A stretch of 64,000 nt of DNA from Lepiota brunneoincarnata (GCA_023014365.1 JAEBUN010000010.1:806001-870000), one strand, 5' to 3'; shown: positions 35,350 through 48,303, counted from the first letter of the stretch. Notes: a model not told the origin generated them from the letters alone. Translations and numbers: made by a program.

Positions 35350-37474
35350 ATGCAAGGCTCGGGGGAACATTCTCGGTTACTGCCCATCCAAATGACTCAG
35401 AGGGGTTATTCTGTTAACTCCAAGCTGTACGCGACTCTGCCTACCTCCCGTTATGGCGGCTATGGCTTTGATGACTGTTCCGTGAACATATATACGTCCC
35501 AGGGGTGGGGAACATTGCTGCGCCGGCCACGACGTTTCTACAGTCGGCTCATCTCTCCGCTGGTGTTCGCATCTACCGTCTTGATTGTCGTTTTTTGTTT
35601 CGCTTCTCGTTACGATGTCAGCTATTCACGAACCAGACTTTCGGAGCCCACAGATTCAGGCGATTACGATGTGGGTGCGCCGTTTGCTCCTTATAAGATC
35701 CAGAAGTTGTGGGGGCCGTACTCTCCATACTATTCCGTGGAGAGGTATCAGTATCCCCCAAAAGATTGTCGGCTCACGCAAGTTAACATCGTAGGTTCTG
35801 TTAATTACTCAAATTAAATTTTCATCAATATATTTCAGCTGCAACGTCACGGCGCACGACACCCAACGCATGGACAGTCGATACGGATGAAGCGAGCCCT
35901 CCTCAAGTTACAGGCTGCGGAGTCTTATACAGATGAAGGACTCCGATTCCTTGTGAACTATACATATAACTTAGGGGTGGCCGACCTGTTACCTTTCGGA
36001 AAGCTGGAGTAAGTGTTTCTGCTGCTCCCTCCTTTCTCCCCCTAGCCGCTCTCCAACCCAGTGCTCATAGTGGCGTTTGGGCATAACTGCATTGGGCTGG
36101 TTCTGATGTCGTACTGCAAATTTACTCCATCAGTCTTGTTGGTGACATACATCCTGATGTTCAACTCTAGATTACTTGAATCCGGCCGCAAAGCGTTTTC
36201 TCGATATGCAAAGCTTGTTAGTAAACGGAACCTTCCATTTATCCGCGCATCAGGAATTGAGCGCGTCGCCCAGAGCGCACTTAAATGGGCAGAAGGTCAA
36301 TATTCAATTAAACGATAATACCCTTCACGGTCTCATACCTTATTACTAGGATTTGGAGTTGGTAGTGATGGTGTACTGCGACCACCATTAGCTGTTATCA
36401 TCTCTCAAGATGTAAGTATGCCTGGGTGTCCTGAAGGATCCTTCCCCTCATGTTTATTCCACCAGGATGGTTTTAACAATACACTCCGTGACAGCAATTG
36501 TCCTAATGCAGGTTATCCCAGAGCCCAGTCTCATGAGTGGCGGAACATATATGCGAAGCCAATAGCGGATCGATTGAATTCTGGTGCTAGAGGTCAGTGT
36601 CAATAAATTTGGAACTCTTTCACATCTTTGACTCTAATTGGAAAAGAACTTCCGGAGAACCTTACCCCCGAGGATGCTCACCACTTGATATTGTTGTGCA
36701 CCTTGGAAACTATTGCGAAGGAGGAGTACAGCCCGTTCTGTGAGCTCTTCAGTGAAGAAGAATTCGAGGGGTTTGAATATGCTTCTGACCTAGACAAATT
36801 CTACGCCAGGGGGTATGTGTTTAGGCCCGAATAGGCAGCGTCTCGTCTCACCGTTGTTCATTAGACATGGATCAGACCTGGGTCCTGTTCAGGGAGTTGG
36901 ATACATTAATGAGCTTCTTGCCCGTCTCACGGACCTACCTGTCCGGGATCACACTCAGACGAATTATACACTAGACTCGGATCCAGATACTTTCCCACTC
37001 GGACGTGGGATATACGCGGACTTCACACATGATAATCTCATGGTGCCCGTCGCAAGCGCAATGGGGCTCTTTGATAGCAGTAAGAGTAAGCCCTCCCTCG
37101 CCAGGCTGCCCATGGACCCAAGGAAAGTCGACAAGCATAGGGTGTGGGTTATGAGCAGGATTATACCGTTCTCAGGAAGGCTGGTGGTTGAGAGGATGGA
37201 CTGTGGTCTACCTTTAGGAAGAGGATATAGTGGAACCAAAGATATTGACGCATTCGGGAAGGGAAAGGCACGGAGAGAGAGGCAGCGGAGGCGGGAGGAG
37301 CAGGGCAAGGAAGGTTCAGTGTATGTGAGGGTCCTGATGAATGACGCGGTGCTAAGGGTGGGGAACTGTGAGGGTGTGGACGAGGACGGGCTGTGTCCCT
37401 TGCGAGCTTTCGTGAAGAGCCAGGAGTATGCTAGAGAAGATGGGAAAGGTGACTGGGAAAGGTGTTTCGAGTAG
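35350..37474 (+). CDS. Membrane-anchored histidine acid phosphatase (phytase/MINPP type)
   Basis: Branch-2 histidine phosphatase, likely hydrolysing inositol phosphates or other phosphomonoesters. The catalytic motif LQRHGARHPTHG is encoded just after an intron near 35790-35840. The proton-donor region reads DFTHDNLMVPVASAMGLF. Conserved segments include FIRASGIERVAQSALKWAEG and GFNNTLRDSNCPNAGYP. The N-terminus has no cleavable signal peptide; a cytoplasmic tail of about 65 residues precedes a transmembrane helix (LISPLVFASTVLIVVFCFAS), predicting a type II membrane protein with the enzyme outside. The start at 35350 is the ATG chosen because upstream frames to 35209 overlap the promoter. 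The charged loop RRERQRRREEQGKEG near 37275-37320 looks like a lineage insertion. Confidence 0.85.
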
Positions 37475-37581
37475 CTTGTAGCGGTCACGCGATCTTAGAC
37501 ACCCGACTTGTTTGTGTCAGGTTGTGTTCGACCTTACTAACGCGATCTGCTGACTTGGAGACGCTTTGTTGAATCGCATAC

Positions 37582-40157
37582 ATGGCGCCAGCATCCCCAG
37601 CAAAGCCAAGCTCATGGAAGGGAAAAGGCAAAGCCTCTTCAAGTCTTGGCACAGACCCCAACTTTATAGATCTCGAACCGGCCATCACCTATCGACACAT
37701 CCTCTCCCACAACCTAGGCGTCAGAGACCCACTCCGCATCATAGCGCTCTGCGACAGTGATGCTTTCTATGCTGCATGTGAGATGGTGCGGTTGGGCGTG
37801 GACAAGGATACACCTCTTGTTGTGCTCCAGTGGGATGCGCTCATTGCGGTGAATTACCCTGCGAGAAAATATGGTATTACGCGGATGATCAAATTGAAGG
37901 AAGCGTTGAAAAAATGTCCAGAGCTCAAAGTGGTACATGTGGCGACCTATCGGGAGGGGGATAAGGAGCCGGGATATTGGGAGGATGTGGATACGAATAC
38001 GCATAAGGTATCGTTGGATCATTATAGAAGGGAGAGTGCGAGAATTGCGGATTGGTTCAAGGAGAGTTTGCCTGGGTCCGTTGAAATCGGTGGGTTTCTC
38101 TTCTTCTGAGTCCATTGAATCTGTGATGTCATGTACTGAAAATGTGGTTATTTGTGGTGTAGAGAAGGCATCGATTGACGAAGCATTTTTTGATTACACA
38201 AAGGCTGTGAAGGAGATTTTGGTGCAGAGGTACCCTTACCTCGCGCAGATACCAAAAGATGCCCTGACAGGTGCTGATACGCCGTTGCCCCCTCCTCCTT
38301 TGGTGAAGTGGAAGGGTCTTGGGTTTGTGGTACCGCTCGATGGGTCATTAGCGAAAAACAAGGAAACGGGGGAAGAGAAAGAGGGAGGGGCGGACAAGAG
38401 TGGGGAGGTGGTGAAAGGAGAAGCAAGCAATATATCATCCGGACAGAAGCGAGATGTCGACCCTGAGGACAGTTCCAGTGAAGACGAAGAGTATGCCACC
38501 ACTTGGCATGATGTTGCTTTGTCAATAGCTGCTGAGCTGATGGACAAGGCGAGGGGGAGAGTGAGAGAGATGGGATATTCTACTTCGGCTGTGAGTCTCT
38601 GCAATATCCTCCAGATGATTGCTGAAGCCTGACCAGGTATAATTACTAGGGCATTGCACGGAATAAATTCCTTGCAAAGGTTCACCCTCGCTTTGTCAAC
38701 CTGGGCCGCGGTTTTGTCTAACCGAATCTGCGTTTCTAGTTGACTGCTTCATACAGAAAGCCAAACAGCCAAGTAAGGCTCATTCAAATCAATAGCGAGT
38801 TAGATCTAAAATATCTCGATGAAGAGCATATTGCGAAACAAGGCTATACCCTCCTATTTGAGGCCGCTCCCGTTCCAAAAGGTATCTGTTTGATGCAGTT
38901 GAAACACTATCTAATCTTGTTCGCCATCTCGCAGATCCGGTTCTTGGGGGGTAAACTGGGCTCGGCACTGGCCAAAGAGTATGATGCGTCCACCGTCGGA
39001 GATCTGTTGTGAGTTCTGAAACTTCTACGCTAAACATACACCGTCTCGTCAACCAGGTTTCCAGGACGATATCTCTCGGTACCCTACTTTTCCTTTTCTA
39101 GTATGAGAGTTTCATTAAAGTTATTACAGAGGAGATTCAACACAAATTTGGAGAGAATGCCATTTGGGTATATGAAGTACTTCGGTATGTCATGTTAGGG
39201 TGCATCAGATGGGATCACGCTTCATTGTCCATTGAATAGGGGTATTGATAGGGCTGAGGGTATGTTTCACACATGTTGCTCAGAGGCTTATCAGTGAATG
39301 TTATATCCGACAGTCAAAGAAAAATCCTCAGTGAACAAGAGCATGCTCGCGGCCAAAAATCTCCCAAAACCCATAAAGAAAGCAGCCGAGGGACAGCATT
39401 GGATTAGAGTGCTCGCTGCAGAACTAGCCCTGCGCTTAAGTGATGCTAGGCAGGCGAACCCGAATCTGTGGCCTAAGACTATTGTCCTCCACGCCCGAAA
39501 AGGTATTCCTATTGGCGATCTTGGCTCTGAACGAGGTTGATATCTTTGGTAGGTTATGAGGCGGGGCGGTCGAAACAAGCACCGTTCCCATTTGTACGAG
39601 AACTCTCGGTTGATGTTATTGCAAATGCCGGTGACAAGCTGTGGAAAGAACTCGTTGGCACGAACACGACAATTAATGTCAGTTCGGTGCAACTAGCGTT
39701 CACGGGGATCGATGTTGCAGAGCAAGGGCAGCAAAGTATTGAAGGATTTCTCAAGCCGGCTTCTGGAAAGAAACGATCGCGTGATGAAGTCCCGAGTGCA
39801 ACTGACTCCTCTGCGAGAGGACCCAATCATGGAGTCGATGTTGCAGATGGTACTCGGGCACATGAACAAATTGGAGATCATCAATCAAGCAGTCATGTCC
39901 TGCAGTGGACGTGTACACGCTGTGGCAAGACATTCAATCTCCCAGAGAGCTTGTCAAGTATTGATGTCAATCACGAGGAAGCACTAGCGGGCATCCGGTT
40001 GGAACACGAAGATTTCCACTTTGCTGAGGACCTGGCCAAAGAGTCTGATGAACCAGCCTCGCCGGAAAAAATGTCCAAGAAAACTGGATTTAAACCTCGG
40101 GGGAAGAAAGGTCGAAAGGAACTGCAGGGGCTTGAGAAATATTTTTCAAAGAAGTAA
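37582..40157 (+). CDS. RAD30: DNA polymerase eta (Y-family translesion polymerase)
   Basis: Bypasses UV lesions. The start at 37582 gives MAPASPAKPSSWKGKGKASS. Palm motifs are IIALCDSDAFYAACE and, after an intron, EKASIDEAFFDYT. PARKYGITR of the finger domain is intact. An acidic, lysine-rich insertion sits at about 38350-38480. The exons GIARNKFLAKLTASYRKPNS and ILRNKAIPSYLRPLPFQKIR join through consensus introns, and the little-finger region follows. The C-terminus has a zinc-finger of UBZ type (WTCTRCGKTF ... LEHEDFHFAEDL) and a PCNA-binding end, LEKYFSKK. The Glu-rich insertion is not usual for the family. Every exon junction I tested keeps frame. Confidence 0.92.
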
Positions 40158-40672
40158 TGTCAGACTGTTTGCCGCCCTATGTGTGAGATATTCCTAATTT
40201 ATTTATATTTTCACAGACCTGATGTGTAATGGTTAGCTGCACGCTCGATCATTGATGGTTGTGAAGGCTATCTGCGGTATGCGGAGGAGGAAGAACAGGG
40301 TAGACCTCTTGGCTAACACGGTCGCTCGTTGCCAAGGTCGCATCAAGAATCAAATGGGGTTGTCAAATGAGTCTGTTGGAGCGATCACCGAAAAATGTCA
40401 TCTCAGGGCAAACAGCTACACACAGTGTCATTGCTCTTCTAGGAAGCACACGCATCGGACACAGGTTTCGTTCTCTCTTCGAGTCCCTCCTTTCGCCAGC
40501 CTTTCCGTTTTCATTCGTTCTTCCGCTGGACCGGTTCCTGTAGATCCCTTTGGGGAGCCACATCCATACCATTGACGACCTTGGCGCAGGACGACCGTTC
40601 TCCAAATTTTTACCGTTTTTCTGGGAGTGGATATTACGGTTTTGCTTTTGCGTCAGATTAACGAGTTCCACC
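40158..40672. other. Intergenic region between polymerase eta and GPCR
   Basis: About 500 bases containing the polymerase 3' flank and the receptor promoter. A pyrimidine-rich stretch before 40673 is likely leader. No gene recognised. Confidence 0.5.
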
Positions 40673-42907
40673 ATGGCCGAAGGAGAATTCATTCTTATTC
40701 CCCCTAGTCATCATGCGGGCGCTATTGTGAGTTATTATTTGAAAAAGCAAATCATGCGCTTACCCCTGTGGCATCCGCGTTAGGCTATTAATGTGTTTGC
40801 GATCCTTTCGATAGTGGCGCTGGTGTTCGTCGCTCTCAGAATCATGTGGCTGGCTCTTAGGAAGCTATGGATGTCTGAGGTACCGGAATCCCAGGAATAT
40901 GTTTTCTTCCACACGCAGCTAGGAAATTATGCGGCGTGTTTACTCGTTGGAAACATTCTAAGTAGTACCGCTGGGCTCATTGGATTTACATGGTTGCTGA
41001 AGAACGGCGTAACGGATGGTAAGTAGGCTCGTTTCTTCGTTTACACTTCATTGAAGCTAATGACCGCTCTAGGCGGGGTCTGTCGAGCACAAGGTAAGCG
41101 TTTAGGACTTCCTGTTGAAGCAATCAGAGAAGCTTAACGAAGGACGTGATAGCATTCATCATGCAGATGGGGAACTGGTCATCGGCGTACTTTACGGTTG
41201 CGATCGCAGTACATACGTTCAATTCATTGGTGTTGAAGAAGAGGCAGTCGATTCTGATTTCCCTCCCCACTATGATCATCGGGTGGATAATTGCTGGGCT
41301 CGCTGGTGGGTCTTCCCTTGGTGAGTCATGATTTTGAAACCTAATGCGTGCTTTAGCTGGCGTTCCATTCCTTCTTCGACAACCTGAAGGCTTCGTTTAC
41401 GGCCCATCGGGGTTGTCAGTGTGGCGTCCGTGATATATTCCCGAAACTTCAGTTTATTTTCCACCTACTTCCGGCAAGTTGGGTCTATATTTCTAGTCTT
41501 GCATCATTACTGAATGAACCTCCTCAGATCTTCATTGCTTCATTCCTTGCTGCTTTCTTGTATTCTCTGATTTTCCTTGTTTTACGCGGCACCTTGATGA
41601 TCAAAGGCGGCATTAAGCTGACGTTGGACCCTAAAGCCCGCTGGGATGGAGATATGGAGAATTACCATCGGTTCATTGCTCGTGTTGCTAGGAGCATGTT
41701 GTGGTATGTGTTTTATGCCGTATGGTATACGGGTTTCCCTCATCACACCTGCGATCAGGTATCCTATTGGTATGGGTTTCCTTGTACACAAATCATTCGA
41801 GTACTGACCTTTGCACACAGCTTATATTGCTCTCTTGGTTCCCTACTCTGTAATGCGTCTTCTGAATATATCCGGCTTCCGTATTGCCTGGAACGCCATG
41901 GTGTTTGCCTATGTATGCTGGTTCCTCCTCGGTGGGTCACTACATATCTACCGCTCACAACGAATCACCAATGCCGTATAGGTGTCGTCAATGTCCTACT
42001 GCTCTATAACACCTTCCGGGTATTGGGGCCTGCTTTTGATGGACGCACAACCTTGAACGATAACCGCAAAACCATGGATAGCTTTGGGCCTACCGGGTAC
42101 TTCCTGGACAAAAAGAGGTCTTACGATGAGGACAAGAGATCTACTCTACAAGCAAGAATTGATCACTATCGTTTTCCCGTTCCCTTGTACCAGCCTCCTC
42201 CCACCGAGAATCACGCGAGGTCGGGTTCTCAAGCTTCAGACCGAAGCTTGTTACCCATGTACCATGCACGGGGTCAAAGTGCTCAGAGTGTCAGCAGCAT
42301 TCCATCGATAAGTCGCCCTATCACGCCGATAGATGAGCTAAATAGAATGCTCGCCATGCCTGCGCCTGCTGTCCAGAAGTCACCAGCGGCAGGAAGTATA
42401 GCTAGCCTACCACGCTTGGATACATCACAAAAGAGTCTCCCGGCTCCTCCGCGTCGCAATATTTCACCCTCTCCTTTGTCGGTCTCAAGCAATAGTCCAA
42501 TGCATTCTCCGTCGCGGTCACCTATCATTACCCCCGAAGGTGTCTGGACTCCCGTTACCCCACCCATGGCTCGCAGACCGTTCCCTCCCTCTGCGGGGGC
42601 CTTGGGTGATCGGGAGCAATGGGCTGCACATCGCATTTCCCAGTCCTGGTCTGGGGATCAACCGGCATTGAACAAACCCTTGTTGAGTGCAGTTACATCG
42701 GCCTTCCCCAGCCCTGTGACCGGACTTCGCCCCCTGGTGCTTGGAGTATCGAGTCCAAGTACCTCACCGTACTCACAAAACCAGCTCCTGCCTGCTTCTC
42801 CATCGCTCAACCAACGTCCCTTGCTGCTCTCCAGAAATGCGTCTGCTAACAGCGTGTTCGGTGGTGCTGGTCGCCCGCCTGTGGCGCCTGTGCCGCGATC
42901 TTTCTGA
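40673..42907 (+). CDS. Seven-transmembrane receptor, fungal Git3/cAMP-receptor-like GPCR
   Basis: Probable plasma-membrane G-protein-coupled receptor, of the class linked to nutrient sensing through cAMP. The start at 40673 (caccATGG) gives MAEGEFILIPPSHHAGAI. Exons encode hydrophobic helices: NVFAILSIVALVFVALRI, ACLLVGNILSSTAGLIGF, MGNWSSAYFTVAIAVHTFNS, PTMIIGWIIAGLAG, FLAAFLYSLIFLVLRGTLM, and paired helices near 41760-41990. An intracellular loop contains YHRFIARVARSMLWYPIA. The C-terminal tail of about 300 residues is Ser/Pro-rich and suited to phosphorylation. The ligand is unknown. Roughly eight exons. Confidence 0.8.
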
Positions 42908-43101
42908 AAGGCTGGCCGGGCAAGGCTTGATTGACATTTTTTCTGAAAGGTGGACCTTAAGGTTGTACATATATTTGTGTAGCTGGACTCACGAGGATGG
43001 AATGGACTTGTTAAGGTTTTAATAATGCATTGGACATTTGAGTAGGGATGATGTAATCAGACCCCGAAGTCAAGCTGATCACTGGCATTATACATACGAC
43101 C

Positions 43102-44121
43102 ATGTCTCAACTGTCTCTCTTCCTCAACAGATCCGTGCAGGTCGTTCGCGACAACACCATGCGCAGTACGCACTTCTCTCTCTGAACAATGTCCCCACAC
43201 AGAAAGCATTGAAAAAGAGCTCATACATAGTGCTCCTCATGAAGGGCACAGACGCACCCTCACGCGCACCCCGCACATTGTTCACATTCAACTCCCAGGC
43301 CGACATTGACCAGTTCGCAACAGGGTGTGACGTGGACATTGGCGGGACCTCAACAGTGCATCTGGAGCTTGATCAGCATCCGGAACGCAACGCGTCTATA
43401 GGACGAACGGCTACAGGTGTGTTTTGGGGTGACATGCGGTTGGGTGTGAGAGCCGGGTTAGAGGGAAGGCTGAGAGGTGGGTACGCTGGGCTTCGAAACA
43501 AGGTTCGTGCGTGGGCCGTTTCGCCCCCACCCCATGTCGCATGTTGAGAGAATGCTCCCGTTCCTTGGATTACTAGAAACGGCCAACGTTATTCGGGGAC
43601 TTGACGGAAGACGTTTCGAACCATCGGTACCTTACTCTCCGTCTGCGTCTGGGAGGAGATGGATCAACACACAATTCCTACTTTTGCAACATCCAGACCG
43701 ACGGGCCTATATCCACCGACCTATGGCAGCATCGACTATATTTCAAGCGACGTGATGGGTCCTGGGAAGACATTTATGTGCGTGTTCACCTGCTCGTCGT
43801 GTGTCATGCATTCGTGTGGTCTAAACCTCTGGGTGAACGCTAGATTCCGCTCGACAGCTTCGTCCGCACGAACTCGGGTGAGGTGTCTGATGCGCAGATA
43901 GAAATGTACAAGGAGAGGATACGGAGTATCGGTATATCTCTTCTTGGTGGAAACAGTGGGGCAGCAGGAAGATACGAACTTGGGGTTGATTCAATTGGGA
44001 TAACCAATGATGAATATATTGAACCCACTGTTCAAGGTAAGAATACCTCAAGTCCAGGTTTAAGCATGTCATCTTAGGTCGGACAGGTGAAAAAGAAAAG
44101 CATGCTAGGAATGATACTTAG
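43102..44121 (+). CDS. Complex I intermediate-associated protein 30 (CIA30/NDUFAF1-like)
   Basis: Assembly factor for mitochondrial complex I. The start at 43102 gives MSQLSLFLNRSVQVVRDNTM; a 37-nt intron then leads to KALKKSSYIVLLMKGTDAPS. The CIA30 domain reads LFTFNSQADIDQFATGCDVD, TGVFWGDMRLG, then HRYLTLRLRLGGDGSTHNSY and WEDIYIPLDSFVRTNSG. The next-to-last exon ends EYIEPTVQG and the last gives RTGEKEKHARNDT to the stop at 44121. Length about 265 residues, normal for fungi. It complements the small complex I subunit at 11294. Confidence 0.9.
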
Positions 44122-44419
44122 TCCCTTTGCCTGGCTGGGCATACTCGAACTCTACTGAAAAAAGCAGAGGACCCTATTATTGGCACCTTCCACCTCATTC
44201 CAGAGGATAAGGCAGGAAAGACAGGAGACAGCGGTGACAATTTCATGATCTATCTAATATACACAATAAATTTCTGAAAATGCGTTTTTCCTTTATAAGT
44301 TCCGGTAATAAAGGTGGTAGGGACCAGGGTAAACAAGATTAAGCAAGGTATCGTGGACGAATGTGGCGGATGTGATGAAATGTTCGGAGTGGGGCGACTA
44401 CTGTATATGCCGAATTCCT

Positions 44420-45608
44420 TTAGAGGATGACGCAGCCACAGCATGGTCCTGTTCCACCCTCGTTTTCTTTGTAGCCACCACTAACACCTCCACCCTGGTG
44501 GAGAGGGCGGCCCGTTTGTTGGTCCTAGGATAGACAGCCCGAGAGTCAGGCCAGGAAAATGAAGGAGATTATGGTTGGCCGACCTTGTTGTATTTCCGGA
44601 TTTCCCGAACGAGATTGGTAAATGCCTCGTCAACGTTGATCCGCTGCTTGGCCGAGGTCTCAATGAACTTGCAGCCAAAGTGCCTCGCGAGGTCACGACC
44701 CTCTGTAAAATGTTGCCTATGTCACCCTTGGGGATATCCGGAGATAGATGTCAAGTACGTGCCATTCATTCCGACCTGGCGCTCATATTCCAAATCACAC
44801 TTGTTCGCAACGACAATCACAGGGAAGGAGTCCTGATCCTTGACTCGGAGGATTTGTTGGTGGAAGGTGCTGATTTCCTCAAACGAGTTGCGCGAAGTGA
44901 TGCTGTAGACTAGAAGGAAACCCTCCCCGGTGCGCATGTATTGTTCTCGCATGGCGCTAGGAGGAATACAATGGTAAGTCACCAGGGTCCATCCATAGAA
45001 GTTAGAATTGTGATCAAAAGGGAAGAATGAGTTGATGCCTCGTGGCTAGGCAGAAAATAAAAGCTAGAGCGAATCGGGCGATACGTGAGCCACGAGGTGA
45101 GGCATAGATATTCACGCCGGGCGAGAAGTTTTGTCGGAAGGCAGGGAAAAAAAACTCACCCGTACTCCTCCTGACCAGCGGTATCGAGGACGTCAAGGAG
45201 GGCAACCTCGTCGTCAATAACACACTGTTTCCTGTAAGAATCTGGTCAAAGGGTTTTAGTATGCTTTAGGAAGAGGTAAGATAACACCAGTAGACGTGCC
45301 TTCGATGGTTGGGTCGTACTCGTCGACGAAGTGACTTTGGATGAACTGGATTGTCAGCGCAGACTTTCCGACGCCTATCCACGCATTCAAGAACGCCCAC
45401 AAAGAGTTGGATGCAAGTGACCTACCTCCTCCACCGACAACCACGAGCTTGTACTCCCTCAAGAACTGAGCCTACCCACACACTGTCAGACCTTGTATCT
45501 CTGGGAAGGACAGAAGAGAAGAGAGGCTCTCCCCAGAGCCCGAAAGGAGGGGAGGGTGAGGAGGTTTGCGAGGAAGACACTTACTCTAGTAGCAGCGTTT
45601 GTGGCCAT
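44420..45608 (-). CDS. RAS1: Ras small GTPase
   Basis: Membrane-associated signalling GTPase. The start at 45608 gives MATNAATR, then an intron and [14 protein letters not shown]. Motifs: [15 protein letters not shown] (P-loop end and switch I lead), [27 protein letters not shown] (switch II), [11 protein letters not shown] and ETSAK-type G5 region. After KYNK an intron leads to a Gly-rich hypervariable end and the terminus GPCCGCVIL with stop at 44420-44422. CVIL is a CAAX box; the final L suggests geranylgeranylation, and the neighbouring Cys residues suggest palmitoylation (inference). Seven or so exons; the second intron interrupts the P-loop. The leader contains a GA repeat near 45637. 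Confidence 0.95.
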
Positions 45609-46675
45609 GTGTGCGATAAGTTATGTACAGAGACGGAGAGAGAGAGAGAGAGAGAGAAAGAAGTGGGAGGAACAGCAAGCATAATATCAAACCGACTATT
45701 AAGGGCGCATTGCCAAGCACAGCCAAACAGATCTATCATGGCCTTGTCGCCGCCATCACTCTCTTCCACCAGAACTCTGCCCATCGTTTGCCAGATACAA
45801 GCCCCTGTCTGTACTTACTACATATAGGTATGGAATAGGCCGCTGAGGAGGGCGTTGCACTAGTGCTCAATGTAAATCCACTTCAGACTGACTTGGAATT
45901 GTAACCATCAGCTCTGAGCACCCTCATCACACATCATTTAGCTCTGACTACAATCTCGGGGCTATAATAAGATTATTCAAGAGCATATGCGGTGCTCATA
46001 TCAGGTTTTTTGAACGGGCTTTTGACAATCAGATCAACAACCAAGGGGGAAATATGTTCTCGTGGCATAACACACACCGCCTCCGGATTAGGTCTCCTAA
46101 TTCCGCTCACGTTGTCAATGGGCATTGGGAGGAAGTGAGGTGCCTAGAAGGCCCCAGGGCTGTTGTTCTTCCTTGGCGGAGCATGCTGAGCCAGTGCTCA
46201 CATTTCCTGGAGGGCCGTTTATCTTCCAAGCTGTGCTATACAGCAAGTGGGGGGGTGGAAAATACAGCAGCCCGGGTAAACCGATGCGGTACCGAAACAG
46301 CTTGCCCTACTTAATCAATGCGGCGTTGAAACCGAAAATCAATTGTGCTCAGGGTCAGCAGAAAAAAGACGATTACACATGGGTTGCCCCAGAAGCCGAA
46401 GGCACTTTGTCTGAAGCCTTGGTCCGATCATTCTCGTATGTAGCGAAACCCCACAAAGTTCGACGCGCCACAAAGCAACGAGGTCAAGTTGGGGTGACAT
46501 CATGGATGCATTGACGCTCTCGGATGTCACCAATACGAGGTACTGTCCTCAAACACGGTCACCACTACGTGCAGTCAGTGTAAACGAAACATCATGCAGA
46601 GGATGATATTAAATACTAGTAACCCAGCATTAGATATTTTGAGTATACAATGCAGCGATCAACGAACGACACTGA
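45609..46675. other. Ras leader and intergenic region
   Basis: Holds the Ras leader with a GA microsatellite and about 1 kb beyond. The open frame 46125-46514 (+) reads as an unfamiliar hydrophilic peptide; I do not call it a gene. Confidence 0.45.
45637..45660. repeat. GA dinucleotide microsatellite
   Basis: About ten uninterrupted ga units in the 5' leader region of the Ras gene, about 30 bases upstream of its start codon on the opposite strand. Confidence 0.9.
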
Positions 46676-47842
46676 TCACTTGCGCCCTTTCCTCTTCTTG
46701 CCCTCATTGCCGCTGACCTCGTCGGCACTGGTTCCACTCGGCAGCACCAGCCTGCTTTTTAGCTTTCTTGCCCTTGCGCAAATGGTGTTCTGGAATCCAC
46801 TCCTCCTGATATCCCCCAGGACCAGTAGCAGTGACGGTGCCAATCGGCGAGCTAACAGTGGGAGCCGGCTTCCTAGAGCGTCTCTTGGGCTGAGGGACAA
46901 AGGTGAGGTATGCAAAGTAGGTGAGGGCGCCAAGAATGCCAGTGACGACCAGATAGGTCGACCACCTGTATGATATACCTTGTTCAGCAAAATATGATTA
47001 GAGGCCGAGAAAAGATGAACATACATTTTCCAGTCTAACCAAGAAATGTCGGGCTCCACGATAGTCACAATGGAGTCATACGCGGAAACGCGATATTTGC
47101 GATCCTAAAGGACAATCCATGAACAATAGTTCGAGTGATAATGACTAAGAAGGCGTCGAACCTCGTATCCGTGTTCCAACCACAATTTCAATCGAGTATC
47201 ACCAGTCTGATCGGAGACATTTAAAAATAGTTGCCCGTACGACGGAGCACATCAAGTACCTTGAACCTAGAAGAGAGGTGAGTGCTACTTGATATAGAGC
47301 GATCACCAAGCACTTACTCGCTGTAGAAGACGTAAGGAAGATTGATCTCACCACCCTCAAGAAGGGGAATGCGATAATCCAAAGAGGTAAGCTGTCAATG
47401 GGGACCCCATTAGTCGACCACGCCCCCGCCACAACGAACCCCACGCACATTTTTTATCAACGCATCTGTGTCAGGATGGTGCAAGGACCCGGATGCGCCA
47501 AGTAACGTCACGTTACGATCCGACTTGTTCTCCACAGTCAGAGTAAGCGAATTCTTCTCTCCGTTGACAACATCTAAAGAGTTGGTGGCGACATCCCCGA
47601 TGAGTCAGGATAGGTGCACACGCTTCTGGTGAAAGATAGAAGACGCACGATTGAAAACGTTGGTTTCTGGGAATGCGGCAGTCACGACAATTTCGGGTTC
47701 AGCGATTTCCTCCACTTCAGCTGTGACACAGGTTAGCTGCTTTTGAGCCGAGTGCAGAATGGTATTGGGCGGTACCTGCGACGACCGAAGCGACGAGCGT
47801 TGTGATAGAGAATGCAACAGAGAAGAGCCTGTTGAAACGCAT
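46676..47842 (-). CDS. Translocon-associated protein alpha subunit (TRAP-alpha/SSR1)-like
   Basis: ER membrane protein next to the Sec61 channel. The start at 47842 gives a signal peptide (MRFNRLFSVAFSITTLVASV); a first intron leads to AEVEEIAEPEIVVTAAFPET. The lumenal domain includes VVNGEKNSLTLTVENKSDRN. A transmembrane helix (STYLVVTGILGALTYFAYLT) and a basic cytosolic tail with QEEWIPEHHLRKGKKAK follow. The tail ends SADEVSGNEGKKRKGRK at 46676 only if one base is removed from an A run near 46756-46760; without it the frame stops at 46704. The first reading is the more family-like. Several short exons. Confidence 0.8.
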
Positions 47843-48303
47843 AGCAGACCACGAACCGAGTTGACGAATAAACCGTTAGGGGGTGGATATGTCTTAAGGA
47901 TGCTTGCCACGTCCACATCGTCCTCCCCTTCTATACACGTGATCGAAGACATCACGTGCTCTCATGATCTGCAAAGTTATTATAATTCTGCGCTTTCGGG
48001 ATATGCACATTCTACGGGTAGTAGATTTGCCCCCCGAAGTTAAAATGACGGGTATCAGAGCTAGCCCAAGGACTCGAAATTTAAACACTCGGTTAAAATA
48101 ATATCAGCAGTGGGATGAGTGGTAGTGATAGCTTTACTAGTAGTAATCCTCAGATCCATCATGAAGATGAGTGAAATGGTGTATTTTATCCCATATGTAT
48201 AAGTAATATTACATGTACTCGTCATGGTGAGGTCGTCGAGAGGCCTCAACGTCGAGTGTTTGAGCACCCGAGTAACACAAGTCTGCATGTATTGTTCCCG
48301 ATA
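47843..48303. other. Intergenic region between SSR1 and SWD2
   Basis: About 460 AT-rich bases; SSR1 promoter plus SWD2 3' flank. No tRNA or coding features recognised. Confidence 0.5.

Noticed and set aside
46054..46514. Two overlapping plus-strand frames upstream of SSR1's 3' end
   Set aside because: No recognisable domain and no convincing splice structure.
48040..48110. Possible tRNA on the minus strand near ttcgagtcc
   Set aside because: The flanking bases do not form a cloverleaf and no matching acceptor stem is present.
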